Source: Thermosynechococcus sp. HN-54 (GTDB lineage: Bacteria; Cyanobacteriota; Cyanobacteriia; Thermosynechococcales; Thermosynechococcaceae). Taken from it: a stretch of DNA of 64,000 bases. Within the stretch, counting starts at the first letter, position 1. Every line of letters begins with the position of its first letter. The stretch lies in contig NZ_CP098039.1 of NCBI RefSeq assembly GCF_023650955.1, positions 1-64,000 of the forward strand. Reading direction: 5' to 3'. The notes beneath the pieces were generated by a model. It worked only from the letters and a program-made list of their open reading frames with translations. It made no database searches and was not told the origin of the DNA. Below, piece by piece: positions 55,919 through 64,000 of the stretch. Both the position numbers and the translations under genes were made by a program.

Positions 55919-56789
55919 GGGGCATGTCTAGCCGTCGGCCAAACTTGAGATTGAAGAGGGACAACGACAGGATAAACAGGAATAAGACCAGTCCCATCGT
56001 ACAGGCGTAGTTAATCTCCAACCGCTGAAAGGCAGTTTCATAAATGTAATAAACAATCGTCTTGGAGCTATTGAGGGGCCCCCCCTGGGTCATCACATAG
56101 ACTTCTTCAAAGACCTTCGTGGCAGAAATTGCTGAGATAATGCTCACCAAAAAGATATAGGGACGCATCAGCGGTAAGGTAATGTCCCAGTGTTGTTGCC
56201 AGCCCTCACTGCCATCGAGCGCCGCCGCTTCGTAGAGTTCACCGCTAATCCCCTGAAGCCCCGCTAGGTAGATCACCATGTAGTAGCCCAAGCCTTTCCA
56301 AACCGTAACCGCCATGACACTAAAGAGCGCCAAGTGGGGACTTGTCAGCCAAGGAATGGGGGTGTCCCGCAGATGCAGACCCTGTACCAGTTGGTTTAGG
56401 AGGCCATTAGGGGCATAGAGCCAGCGCCAGGCAATCCCCGCCACCACCATTGAGATAATCACGGGGCTGTAGTAGGCAGCACGAAACCAGCGGATGCCCC
56501 GCAGGGGCTGATTGACCAGAATGGCCAGCAGCAGGGGCGCGATCGCCAGAATTGGCACCACCACCACGAGATACAAAAAGGTATTGCCTAGGGTTTTCCA
56601 GAAGACGCCATCGCGCCACAATTGGACAAAATTGGCCCATCCCACCCACACGGGCGGACTCAGGAGATCCGTCTCATAGCGGGTGAAACTGAGGAAAAAG
56701 GCCTGTAGCGCTGGCCAAAAGACCGTCAGTGTGAGTAACCCCAAGGCAGGGGCAAGAAAGAGGTAAGGGGTGAGCGATCGCCCTTTCAT
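55911..56789 (-). CDS. Sugar-type ABC transporter permease (MalF/UgpA family)
   Basis: 292 residues, six predicted helices. The first-helix region is [28 protein letters not shown]. The EAA coupling loop is [31 protein letters not shown] and the conserved end [20 protein letters not shown]. Belongs to the carbohydrate (CUT1) importers, but no second permease, binding protein or ATPase lies beside it. The start overlaps the carA stop by four bases (ATGA), so it is translated from the carA message. Confidence 0.88.
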   Translation of the reverse strand: MKGRSLTPYLFLAPALGLLTLTVFWPALQAFFLSFTRYETDLLSPPVWVGWANFVQLWRDGVFWKTLGNTFLYLVVVVPILAIAPLLLAILVNQPLRGIRWFRAAYYSPVIISMVVAGIAWRWLYAPNGLLNQLVQGLHLRDTPIPWLTSPHLALFSVMAVTVWKGLGYYMVIYLAGLQGISGELYEAAALDGSEGWQQHWDITLPLMRPYIFLVSIISAISATKVFEEVYVMTQGGPLNSSKTIVYYIYETAFQRLEINYACTMGLVLFLFILSLSLFNLKFGRRLDMPLS

Positions 56790-57934
56790 TGGTTGCGGGG
56801 ATGTTGTTGACGGTAAGCGCGCATTTGCGCCACAAACTCGCCAAAGAGATAATCAGCATCATGCGGCCCGGGGCTGGCCTCCGGGTGATACTGCACTGAG
56901 AAAATCGGTAATGTTTGGTGCTTCAGACCGGCAACGGTTTTGTCATTAAGGTTAAAGTGGGTAATCTCAACGGGCGTTTGGGCAAGGGATTCTTCAGTAA
57001 TGGCAAAGCCGTGGTTTTGGCTGGTAATTTCCACTTCCCGCGTCAGGCCAGCGGGCTGGTTCAACCCTCGGTGACCAAACTTCAGCTTGAAGGTTTCCGC
57101 CCCCAAAGAAAGTCCCAACAACTGATGCCCCAGACAAATGCCAAACATGGGACGCTGAGCGGCCAATAATTTTCGTGCTGTCTCAATGCCCTCTTGAACA
57201 GCAGCAGGATCACCCGGACCATTCGAGAGGAAAATACCATCGGGGTCATAGCTGAGAATGGTTTCTGCTGGTGTATCCGCCGGCACGACAATCACACGGC
57301 AGCCATAGCTGGCCAAGCGACGGAGAATGTTGCGCTTCACGCCAAAATCAATGGCCACAACCGTCAAGGGTGGCTCTTCGGTGGCCGTTTGGGGACGAAA
57401 TTCCCAAGCTGGGGGCGTCGGTTCTGTCCATTCATAGGGGGTGCGAGTGGTCACCACCTTGGCGAGGTTTTGTCCCTGCATACTGGGAGCGGCAAGGACT
57501 TTTTGCAGCAGTTCAACGGGGTCAAGGATTTCCGTGGAGATGCCGCCATTCATGGCACCGACGGTGCGAATTTTGCGGGTGAGGGCGCGGGTGTCAATGC
57601 CATAAATTGCAGGAATGCGATGGGCTTTGAGGTAATCAGGTAAGGATTGTTGCGATCGCCAGTTACTAGGCACGTCACAGATGTTGCGAGCAACCGCACC
57701 CCGCACTTGCGGCCGATCCGACTCATCATCTTCGGGGGTGGTTCCGGTATTGCCTAGCTCAGGGTAGGTAAATGTCACAATTTGTCCACAATAGCTAGGG
57801 TCGGTGAGCACCTCTTGATAGCCCGTTATGCCGGTGTTAAAAACCACTTCGCCAATGGCCGTTCCCGGTGCCCCAAAGGAAAAACCGCGAAAGACGGAAC
57901 CATCGGCAAGAACCAGCAAGGCGGGTGTAGGCAT
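56786..57934 (-). CDS. carA: Carbamoyl-phosphate synthase small (glutaminase) subunit
   Basis: Hydrolyses glutamine to supply ammonia for carbamoyl phosphate, needed for arginine and pyrimidines. ATG 57934 gives 382 residues ([17 protein letters not shown]), with GGAGA-like GGAGA 8-10 bases upstream. A longer frame to 58003 is not family-like. Triad: nucleophile Cys in [13 protein letters not shown], His and Glu in [12 protein letters not shown]. CarB is not in the window. Confidence 0.95.
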   Translation of the reverse strand: MPTPALLVLADGSVFRGFSFGAPGTAIGEVVFNTGITGYQEVLTDPSYCGQIVTFTYPELGNTGTTPEDDESDRPQVRGAVARNICDVPSNWRSQQSLPDYLKAHRIPAIYGIDTRALTRKIRTVGAMNGGISTEILDPVELLQKVLAAPSMQGQNLAKVVTTRTPYEWTEPTPPAWEFRPQTATEEPPLTVVAIDFGVKRNILRRLASYGCRVIVVPADTPAETILSYDPDGIFLSNGPGDPAAVQEGIETARKLLAAQRPMFGICLGHQLLGLSLGAETFKLKFGHRGLNQPAGLTREVEITSQNHGFAITEESLAQTPVEITHFNLNDKTVAGLKHQTLPIFSVQYHPEASPGPHDADYLFGEFVAQMRAYRQQHPRNQ

Positions 57935-58027
57935 TTCAATATCTCCAACTGGGAAAGCCCAATAGTTTATTGTGCATGATAAAGTCAGCCGTTGACTGCA
58001 CAAGAATTCTCTGATGTTTTGATTTCT

Positions 58028-59086
58028 TTACTTGCGGCGACTCACCTGCTCAGTTAAATAATCTGCCGCTGTGGCCACTAGGGGAATAATCCGTGCATAG
58101 GGCATCCGGGTCGGCCCTAGAATGCCAATACTGCCCACGGGCGAGTTCCCGTAGCAATAGCAAGAATACACCAATGTACAAGACTGCATGGGAGCTAGGG
58201 TATTTTCGCTGCCAATGCGAATTTGCACCTGCGAGGGGGCTTGGCTATTTGCACCGATTAGCGGGGCGAGTTGATCCTGTTGATCCTCAAGAAGATGCAG
58301 CAGCATTTGTACCTGCTCCACTTGGGAGAACTCCGGCTGCTGGAGAACACCGGCAAGACCACTCATGACAAAGGAGGTTCCTTGGTGGCTGTAGCGATCG
58401 CTCAATTGCTGAAGCAGGGTTTGCAGCTGCTGGCCGTAGGCCTGAAACTCCAAGTCCAGTTTTTGCCAGTCAATGGCACTGAGTTCCACTAGCGATCGCC
58501 CCTGCAACTGATGGTTGAGGAAGTTGGTCAGTACCTGTAGGGTGCGCTCCCGTAGCTCAGGGTTTTCTTCCCCTTGACCCAATTGGATGAGGGCGGATTG
58601 GGTTTCGTAGGTATCGAGAACAAGAATCACCATCACCTGATGGGGATCCAAAGCGACCAGTTGAATCACCCGAATCTGCCGCTCCAAACGATTGGGCAGC
58701 GTAATCAGCGTAATGTAACCACTGAGATCCGAGAGTAACTGCGCGGCTTGCCGCAAGATCACCTCAAGGCGTTGTTGTCCCCAGATAAACCGCTCACTCA
58801 AAAGACTCTCAGCTTTACGGGCGACATCGGGAATGGGCTGGACAAGTTCATCCACATAAACGCGATAGCCAGAATCAGAAGGGACTCGTCCTGCGGAGGT
58901 GTGGGGTTGATAGAGCAGGCCACTTTTCTCTAGCAGCAGCATCGTATTGCGCACCGTGGCCGGGCTGACGTTGAGGTTGTATTCGGTGGCGATCGCTTTT
59001 GAACCGACAGGTTCTGCCGTGGCAATGTAATGGTTAATCGTGGCGCCAAGAATTTGCTTTTGGCGATCGCTGAGTTCAATCGTCAT
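58028..59086 (-). CDS. hrcA: Heat-inducible transcription repressor HrcA
   Basis: Represses groESL-type operons at CIRCE elements. 352 residues. The N-terminal winged helix has LSDRQKQILGATINHYIATAEPVGSKAIA and SPATVRNTMLLLEKSGLLYQPHTSAGRVPSDSGYRVYVDEL, the HrcA signature. The rest is the GAF-like dimerisation region. No CIRCE sequence (TTAGCACTC/GAGTGCTAA) is visible in its own upstream spacer, so it is not obviously autoregulated. Confidence 0.93.
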   Translation of the reverse strand: MTIELSDRQKQILGATINHYIATAEPVGSKAIATEYNLNVSPATVRNTMLLLEKSGLLYQPHTSAGRVPSDSGYRVYVDELVQPIPDVARKAESLLSERFIWGQQRLEVILRQAAQLLSDLSGYITLITLPNRLERQIRVIQLVALDPHQVMVILVLDTYETQSALIQLGQGEENPELRERTLQVLTNFLNHQLQGRSLVELSAIDWQKLDLEFQAYGQQLQTLLQQLSDRYSHQGTSFVMSGLAGVLQQPEFSQVEQVQMLLHLLEDQQDQLAPLIGANSQAPSQVQIRIGSENTLAPMQSCTLVYSCYCYGNSPVGSIGILGPTRMPYARIIPLVATAADYLTEQVSRRK

Positions 59087-59268
59087 AACCCCTTACACCT
59101 GCGATTTCTTATTGCTGTTTTTTATTTATTTTATTTATCTATAAACTAGCCTTCCCATTTCAGCAATGATGCCCTGCAACGACTGCGGGGGGCGATCGGG
59201 TTTTTGTAACCAAAAATAATGAGACTATTAAAGTATATCAATTAAGATTGTGAAGTTTTTTATGCTAA
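59087..59268. other. AT-rich spacer upstream of hrcA
   Basis: Contains the hrcA promoter region (minus strand). A run of TTTATTTATTTTATTTATC near 59120-59140 resembles an AT-rich promoter core. No gene or hairpin of note. Confidence 0.4.
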
Positions 59269-59454
59269 GTCAGCGAAAATTCTCAGTCGCTAGGATCACC
59301 TAAGTACAAGCTGCCGCTGCTTTTGTACCCTGATTTAGAAAGGTTGCTCAGCCAACCCTATGAAACCGCAGAACTGCCACAGGAGCGGGAAGCCTATCTC
59401 CTCTCTTGGGAGCCAAACACGGCACTGGAAATGGTTAAGAAACACTGCCAATAG
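59269..59454 (+). pseudogene. Open reading-frame remnant without start codon
   Basis: 61 sense codons from just after an in-frame TAA to TAG at 59452-59454, reading VSENSQSLG... LPLLLYPDLERLLSQPYE ... YLLSWEPNTALEMVKKHCQ. No ATG or GTG precedes it in frame. The residue mix is protein-like, suggesting the surviving 3' end of a gene whose front was lost. Overlaps the recombinase gene's end by 20 bp. I do not recognise the family. Confidence 0.3.
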
Positions 59455-60733
59455 GGGATTCCCAAATAAATCGCAGATGGATAGACCAAGGCTGTGGGGG
59501 GCGGCTGGTGACCTCTATGGCATGTAAAAACTCCCGTAGATAGAACCGTTGCTCTGCTGCCGAGAGTTGGTACCAAAATTGCGGCTGACCAAGGGTAACC
59601 GCCAGTTGCAACAGATTGCTAGGGGGCAATTGTAACCGTTGAGCCTCAAGCTGTGCCCGTTCCCCCGCCAGTTTATAGCGGCGCAGTTGAGCAGTTTCGG
59701 TATCCAAAAGGCCTTGGGTTTCTAGTTCGCCAAGGTGGTGCAGTTGGGCTTCAATCGCCTGAATTTCAGCGGTCAGCGGTGGCGTCGGCACCGACAGTTG
59801 GGCGATCGCGCGCGGCAGGCGTTGGGCAATTTGATCAATCACAGCAGTCAGGGCTGCGTTGTAGGGGATGCTGCGACACTTGGGGGAGAGGGGACAGTGC
59901 AGGGGACGCAAATAGGCGTATTGACTGGGTTGACGATAGGGTTGCACCTGAGTCCGCCCAAAGCGTTGCTGACACTCGCGGCAAACTACCAAGCCTGCCA
60001 GCGGATGGGGGGCACTGGCACTGCGACGGGGTAAAGAGCGTTGCCGCCGCAATAACCGATCCACCTGAGCCGCTTCCTCAGGGGCAATGAGGGGGGGATG
60101 GGTTTGGGGAATCACCGTATGCCCTTGGTAGTAGAGATGTCCCCGATAGACAGGATGCGTCAACCAGCGGCGACCCGTTGCAATGCTAATCCGCTTGTGA
60201 TGGGTATTGGCAATAAAGCGCACCGCGGCACTGAGGGAGCCATAGAGGAGAAAATGCTCGACAAAATCCTTGACAACAGCTGCTGCTGCTCGATCAATCA
60301 CATAGTGCTCCTTGCCGCGGCGATAGCCATAGGGGGCACGCCCAGGGGGAGGACGGTGCTTCAGGCGATTGCGGGCATGGCCATGGCAAAGAGTTTGCTG
60401 GTGGAGTTGCTGCTTGACCTGCTCCCAAAGGGATAACAGTTGATCCCCAGTGGGGGGGCGATCGCTCACGTAGCCTTCGGCTAGGGCAATCACGGTAATA
60501 CCCGCTACCTCTAGATGCCGCAGGCGATCGCTCACTTCGGTAACAGTTCGACCCAAGGCGCTTAACTGCTGTAACAGCCAATAGCCCGGCTCTAGTCGCT
60601 GCAACCAGTACCGCAAGTGCGGACGGCTAGCCTCCACATCCAGTAGCCAGTAGTCAATCTCCTGCCCCCACGCCTGGGGATCAGGTAGGGGCTGCCAGAG
60701 GGGATCAATGTACTCGTAGGCAAGAATGACCAC
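59435..60733 (-). CDS. Serine-recombinase relative lacking the catalytic serine
   Basis: 432 residues with the layout of large serine recombinases. A resolvase-like N-terminus (about 1-95, with LQQLSALGRTVTEVSDRLRHLEVAGITVIAL), a recombinase domain (PPPGRAPYGYRRG, RRWLTHPVYRGHLYYQG), a zinc ribbon (CRECQQRF ... CPLSPKCRSI) and a coiled C-terminus. The first strand reads VILAYEYIDP where active enzymes have Y-x-R-V-S, so both the nucleophilic Ser and the preceding Arg are missing. It may bind DNA without cutting. No attachment sites or phage genes are around it. Confidence 0.8.
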   Translation of the reverse strand: MVILAYEYIDPLWQPLPDPQAWGQEIDYWLLDVEASRPHLRYWLQRLEPGYWLLQQLSALGRTVTEVSDRLRHLEVAGITVIALAEGYVSDRPPTGDQLLSLWEQVKQQLHQQTLCHGHARNRLKHRPPPGRAPYGYRRGKEHYVIDRAAAAVVKDFVEHFLLYGSLSAAVRFIANTHHKRISIATGRRWLTHPVYRGHLYYQGHTVIPQTHPPLIAPEEAAQVDRLLRRQRSLPRRSASAPHPLAGLVVCRECQQRFGRTQVQPYRQPSQYAYLRPLHCPLSPKCRSIPYNAALTAVIDQIAQRLPRAIAQLSVPTPPLTAEIQAIEAQLHHLGELETQGLLDTETAQLRRYKLAGERAQLEAQRLQLPPSNLLQLAVTLGQPQFWYQLSAAEQRFYLREFLHAIEVTSRPPQPWSIHLRFIWESPIGSVS

Positions 60734-60747
60734 ACTCTACACAGCCA

Positions 60748-62175
60748 TTATCCGGTCATTGCCGGTACTAAGGTTGGACTAGGATTGGGCATGGCGTCTG
60801 GGGGCAACCCATAAATCGAGTTATACAGTGCATTGTAGGCTCGTGCTGATTTTGTCCAGCTGAAGTCCTCGCGCATGCCCCGCTGCTGGAGGGTGTGCCA
60901 CTCCCGTTTGTAGCGATACCCCTCCCATGCCCGCACTAGACAGGTATAGAAGTCAAGGGGTTCATAGCGGTCAAAGCAGTAGCCCGTTCCCGTTTGCCTC
61001 TCTGGATCATGGTGAGAAACGGTATCGACAAGGCCACCGGTGCGACGGACAATCGGCACACAGCCATAGCGCAAGGCAATCATCTGGGCAATGCCACACG
61101 GTTCAAAGCGACTTGGCATGATGAAGGCATCGGCACCGCCATAAATCCGCCGCGAGAGGACATCACTGTAGAGCAACTGCACACTACAGCGACCGGGAAA
61201 ACGGGAGGCAATTTGCCACATCTGGGTCTCATAGTAGCGATCGCCCGTGCCCAAGAGAACAAACTGGCTATCGGTGTAGGCTAAAAAGCGATCCAAGACC
61301 TGAATGAGCAGATCCAGCCCCTTTTGCTCCACCAAGCGGGTGACCATCCCCACCAAGAAAGCACCGGAGTTCACCTCTAGTCCCAGTTCCTCTTGGAGGG
61401 CGATTTTGTTGGCCTTACGCCGCTCTAGGGTATCGGCGGTGTAGTTTTGCACAAGGGCGCGATCGGTAGTGGGATCAAAGACCTCTGTATCAATGCCATT
61501 GAGAATCCCCGAAAGCTTACCGCTAATAAAGGACAGCAGCCCCTCCAACTTCTCGCCATATTCCGGGGTTTTAATCTGCTCGGCATAGGTGGGGGAAACG
61601 GTATTCACGCGATCGGCATACTGCACCGCTGCGGCCATTGTATTGTGCCCCTGCATATACCACGGGCACCACGTAATTTGCTCGAGGCGCCACCGCCAAG
61701 GTCCTTGATAGGCCAAGTTATGGATCGTAAACACAGTGGTAATGTCGGGATCCTGATGCATCCACACTGGGATCATTCCCGTGTGCCAGTCATGGCAGTG
61801 GATAATCTGCGGCTTCCAGTAGTTCCAAGCAAATTCTGCTGCCCCATTGGCAAAGAAAGTGAACCGCCAGTCCTCATCCTCCCCATAGTAGATGCGGCGG
61901 GGATTAAAGCAGGGATGGCCAAAAAGGTAAAGGGGAACATCCGACCCCGGCAACATGGTTTCATAGACATGGAACGTCTGAAACATGGCATGGCCAATCC
62001 AGATGGGATCCTTGGGAATCTCCACCTTGTCTGGCAAGAAGCCATAGTAGGGCATAAAAATGCGCACATCATGCCCCATGCGGCGCAACACCTTTGGCAG
62101 GGAGCCAACCACATCTCCCATTCCCCCCACTTTCGCAAGCGGTGCTGCCTCAGCAGCCACAAATAGAATTCGCAT
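60748..62175 (-). CDS. glgA: Glycogen (starch) synthase
   Basis: Extends alpha-1,4-glucan chains from ADP-glucose. 475 residues. The N-terminal [13 protein letters not shown] (Lys15) binds the donor phosphate. [12 protein letters not shown] and later [27 protein letters not shown], the GT5 family acidic-site motif, follow. Length and order are normal. Lies 14 bp after the recombinase gene in the transcribed sense upstream of it, so the two could share a transcript. Confidence 0.95.
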   Translation of the reverse strand: MRILFVAAEAAPLAKVGGMGDVVGSLPKVLRRMGHDVRIFMPYYGFLPDKVEIPKDPIWIGHAMFQTFHVYETMLPGSDVPLYLFGHPCFNPRRIYYGEDEDWRFTFFANGAAEFAWNYWKPQIIHCHDWHTGMIPVWMHQDPDITTVFTIHNLAYQGPWRWRLEQITWCPWYMQGHNTMAAAVQYADRVNTVSPTYAEQIKTPEYGEKLEGLLSFISGKLSGILNGIDTEVFDPTTDRALVQNYTADTLERRKANKIALQEELGLEVNSGAFLVGMVTRLVEQKGLDLLIQVLDRFLAYTDSQFVLLGTGDRYYETQMWQIASRFPGRCSVQLLYSDVLSRRIYGGADAFIMPSRFEPCGIAQMIALRYGCVPIVRRTGGLVDTVSHHDPERQTGTGYCFDRYEPLDFYTCLVRAWEGYRYKREWHTLQQRGMREDFSWTKSARAYNALYNSIYGLPPDAMPNPSPTLVPAMTG

Positions 62176-62296
62176 GATCCTCCTGAACCTGTCCTTTGGC
62201 CAATTCTAGGGCAACGTAATTGCCGTTAACCTACCACAAGTGCGGGACAATTTGGCGTACGATCGCCCTTATAGGTCTTTGGAATTGGCAACCCCT

Positions 62297-63592
62297 ATGG
62301 CAGATTCTCCCCTCGTGCAACGGGTCAAAGAAGTTCATGAGCAGGCGCGTCTGTTGGCCACCCTAGATACTGCTGCCCGCAATGATGCCCTAGAACAGGT
62401 CGCCTGTGCCCTTGAGGATGCGAGGGAAGAGATTCTGGCTGCCAATGCTGCCGACTGTGAGCAGGCCAAGGCTAATCAGCTCAATCCCTCTCTCTATGCA
62501 CGGTTGGAACTGAGTCCTAGTAAACTAGCGGCGGCGATCGCCGGCGTACGGCAAGTGGCTGCCCTCCCCGATCCCCTTGGTCAGCGCCAACTCCATCGAG
62601 AATTGGACACAGGGCTAGTTCTGAGTCGCGTTACTTGTCCCTTGGGAGTGTTAGGGGTGATTTTTGAAGCGCGTCCCGATGCCGTCGTACAAATCGCTTC
62701 CTTGGCAATTAAGTCGGGGAATGGCGCCATTCTCAAGGGAGGCCAAGAGGCCAGTCGCTCTTGCCAAACGATTATGCAGGCCATTCACAGAGGGCTAGAG
62801 AAGTCGGCGGTGCCCGCTGGGGCGATCGCCCTCCTGATGCGGCGGGCAGAAATTACGGAATTGCTGCAACTGGATCAATGGGTTGATCTCATCATTCCTC
62901 GGGGATCCAATGAATTTGTGCGTTATATCCAGAACAACACGCGGATTCCCGTGCTGGGGCATGCCGATGGTCTGTGTCATCTCTATGTGGATGTGGCAGC
63001 GGATCTCGAGAAGGCGATCGCCATTACCCTTGATGCCAAAACCCAGTACCCTGCCGCCTGTAATGCCATTGAGACCCTCCTTGTCCACCGCGGCATTGCC
63101 GAAGCATTTTTACCTAAGGTTGCCGTGGCGCTGCAAAAAGCCGGTGTTGAACTCCGCGGCGATGCGATCGCCTGTCACCTTGTGCCCATGACCCTTGCCA
63201 GTGAAGCCGACTGGGCGACAGAATACTGCGATTTGATCCTCTCCATCAAAGTCATTCCCGATCTCGATGCTGCCTTGAGCCACATTGCCACCTATGGATC
63301 GGGACACACCGAAGCCATTGTTACCGAGGATGCAGCCGCCGCCACCCGTTTTCTCCAAGAGGTGGATGCCGCTGGCGTTTTTCACAATTGCTCCACCCGC
63401 TTTGCCGATGGCTTCCGCTATGGCTTTGGCGCTGAAGTCGGTATCAGCACCCACAAATTACCGCCGCGAGGACCGGTAGGGCTAGAGGGATTAGTGACCT
63501 ACAAATACCAACTGGTCGGGAATGGCCACATTGTGGCGACCTATAGCGGCGCCAATGCCAAACCCTTTACCCATCGTGATTTGGAATCCTGA
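62297..63592 (+). CDS. proA: Gamma-glutamyl phosphate reductase
   Basis: Second step of proline synthesis, reducing gamma-glutamyl phosphate to glutamate semialdehyde with NADPH. ATG 62297 gives 431 residues ([16 protein letters not shown]); an upstream in-frame codon at 62240 adds residues outside the family. Signatures: [55 protein letters not shown], the catalytic Cys in [14 protein letters not shown], and [24 protein letters not shown]. Confidence 0.96.
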   Translation: MADSPLVQRVKEVHEQARLLATLDTAARNDALEQVACALEDAREEILAANAADCEQAKANQLNPSLYARLELSPSKLAAAIAGVRQVAALPDPLGQRQLHRELDTGLVLSRVTCPLGVLGVIFEARPDAVVQIASLAIKSGNGAILKGGQEASRSCQTIMQAIHRGLEKSAVPAGAIALLMRRAEITELLQLDQWVDLIIPRGSNEFVRYIQNNTRIPVLGHADGLCHLYVDVAADLEKAIAITLDAKTQYPAACNAIETLLVHRGIAEAFLPKVAVALQKAGVELRGDAIACHLVPMTLASEADWATEYCDLILSIKVIPDLDAALSHIATYGSGHTEAIVTEDAAAATRFLQEVDAAGVFHNCSTRFADGFRYGFGAEVGISTHKLPPRGPVGLEGLVTYKYQLVGNGHIVATYSGANAKPFTHRDLES

Positions 63593-63966
63593 CCAATTTA
63601 AGGGATTGTTAAGCAACAAACAAAGCCAATTTTTCTGTTTCAGAATGGAGATGTAGGGCAATAGGGATTTACCACCTTAGCAAATAGAGGCGGCTGCAAA
63701 CCCTACCCATAAAGTCTCCGTTGGGAATCAATTGCGAACCAGACCGCAATGGCTTTACCCACTGTCCTGCAAAAGGGGGGGCTGGTGTCTGTCAACGGAT
63801 AAGTGGGACTTGGGAATTGCGTGCAGTTAGGTGATTGACAGATTCACGATAGCAAAGGGAGCCAAAGACACTCAAAACTTTAACGGCTCAAGCACTGCTG
63901 TTGCCTCCCCAGAGGGACAGCAAACGGCAATTTAATCAATGAAACTTAATGTTTGGGAGCATAACA
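63593..63966. other. Long gene-free leader upstream of the last gene
   Basis: 374 bp between proA and the final start codon. Contains an imperfect hairpin (TTGCCTCCC, CAGA, GGGACAGCAA near 63900-63924) and several GGGAG/GGGGGGG tracts. No open frame of note. It may be a promoter plus structured 5' untranslated region; no known riboswitch class is recognised. Confidence 0.4.
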
Positions 63967-64000
63967 ATGACTCAATCCATCCCTAGACCGACCAGTGAAA
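63967..64000 (+). CDS. Start of an unidentified gene (truncated by the window)
   Basis: ATG with GGGAG 6-7 bases upstream, reading MTQSIPRPTSE before the window ends. The ribosome site makes this start believable. Eleven residues are too few to identify the product. Confidence 0.5.
   Translation, partial: MTQSIPRPTSE

Noticed and set aside
59087-59434. CIRCE operator upstream of hrcA
   Set aside because: No TTAGCACTC/GAGTGCTAA inverted repeat is present there.
59653-60436. Plus-strand frames opposite the recombinase gene
   Set aside because: They are shadows of a gene with an intact zinc ribbon and recombinase domain.

Overview
This is chromosomal DNA of a thermophilic unicellular cyanobacterium, almost certainly a Thermosynechococcus close to T. 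elongatus or T. vulcanus. The palindrome GCGATCGC (HIP1) and its GCGATCG core recur throughout. The ferredoxin reads like Thermosynechococcus PetF. The Dps protein carries the unusual His78 ferroxidase ligand described for T. elongatus DpsA. Typical cyanobacterial genes are also present: SphX, PxcA, LabA, Ftn2/ARC6, and a DUF1822 protein beside a sigma-like protein. Gene density is high and spacers are short.

Layout. 1-9.0 kb: dnaA, ispD, a small conserved protein, an aldo/keto reductase, a PstS-like binding protein, an HTH protein with an acidic linker, a nucleotidyltransferase, a metal-type permease and lipA. 9.0-15.3 kb: dpsA, a 1233-residue outer-membrane/beta-helix protein containing two seemingly identical 849-bp blocks, a PQQ-type sugar dehydrogenase and a small anchored protein. 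15.3-24.5 kb: the principal sigma factor, sphX, an AT-rich spacer with a Pho-box-like promoter, an intact IS4-type element with a 9-bp target duplication, then pstS-pstC-pstA-pstB. The element sits between the Pho box and pstS. 24.5-32 kb: gatA, a membrane-protein/GTPase pair, a sigma-like protein plus DUF1822 protein, a GNAT protein and petF.

32-36 kb: a 1127-residue double glycosyltransferase (GT4-like, TPR-like, GT41-like) with an AT-rich middle, next to a type IV pilin gene. 36.5-44.3 kb: hemE, an epimerase, an EVE protein, a zinc-ribbon protein, gcvT, a DUF255 protein, folB, a Ca2+/H+ antiporter and tRNA-Leu(GAG). 44.4-59 kb: a MerR regulator, pxcA, an AddB-like P-loop protein, metG, labA, lptC, a 2OG oxygenase, two small membrane or exported proteins, ftn2, an ABC permease coupled to carA, and hrcA. 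59-64 kb: a reading-frame remnant, a serine-recombinase relative without its catalytic serine, glgA, proA, a long leader and the start of another gene.

The clearest functional theme is phosphate acquisition: two or three binding proteins plus PstCAB, apparently perturbed by the IS. The second theme is cell surface: pilin, a fused glycosyltransferase, LptC and a large inverse-autotransporter-like protein. No CRISPR array, prophage or rRNA operon was seen. I found no wholly new system that I can prove. The best candidates for something undescribed are the duplicated beta-helix surface protein, the glycosyltransferase/pilin neighbourhood, the sigma-like/DUF1822 pair and the domesticated-looking recombinase.
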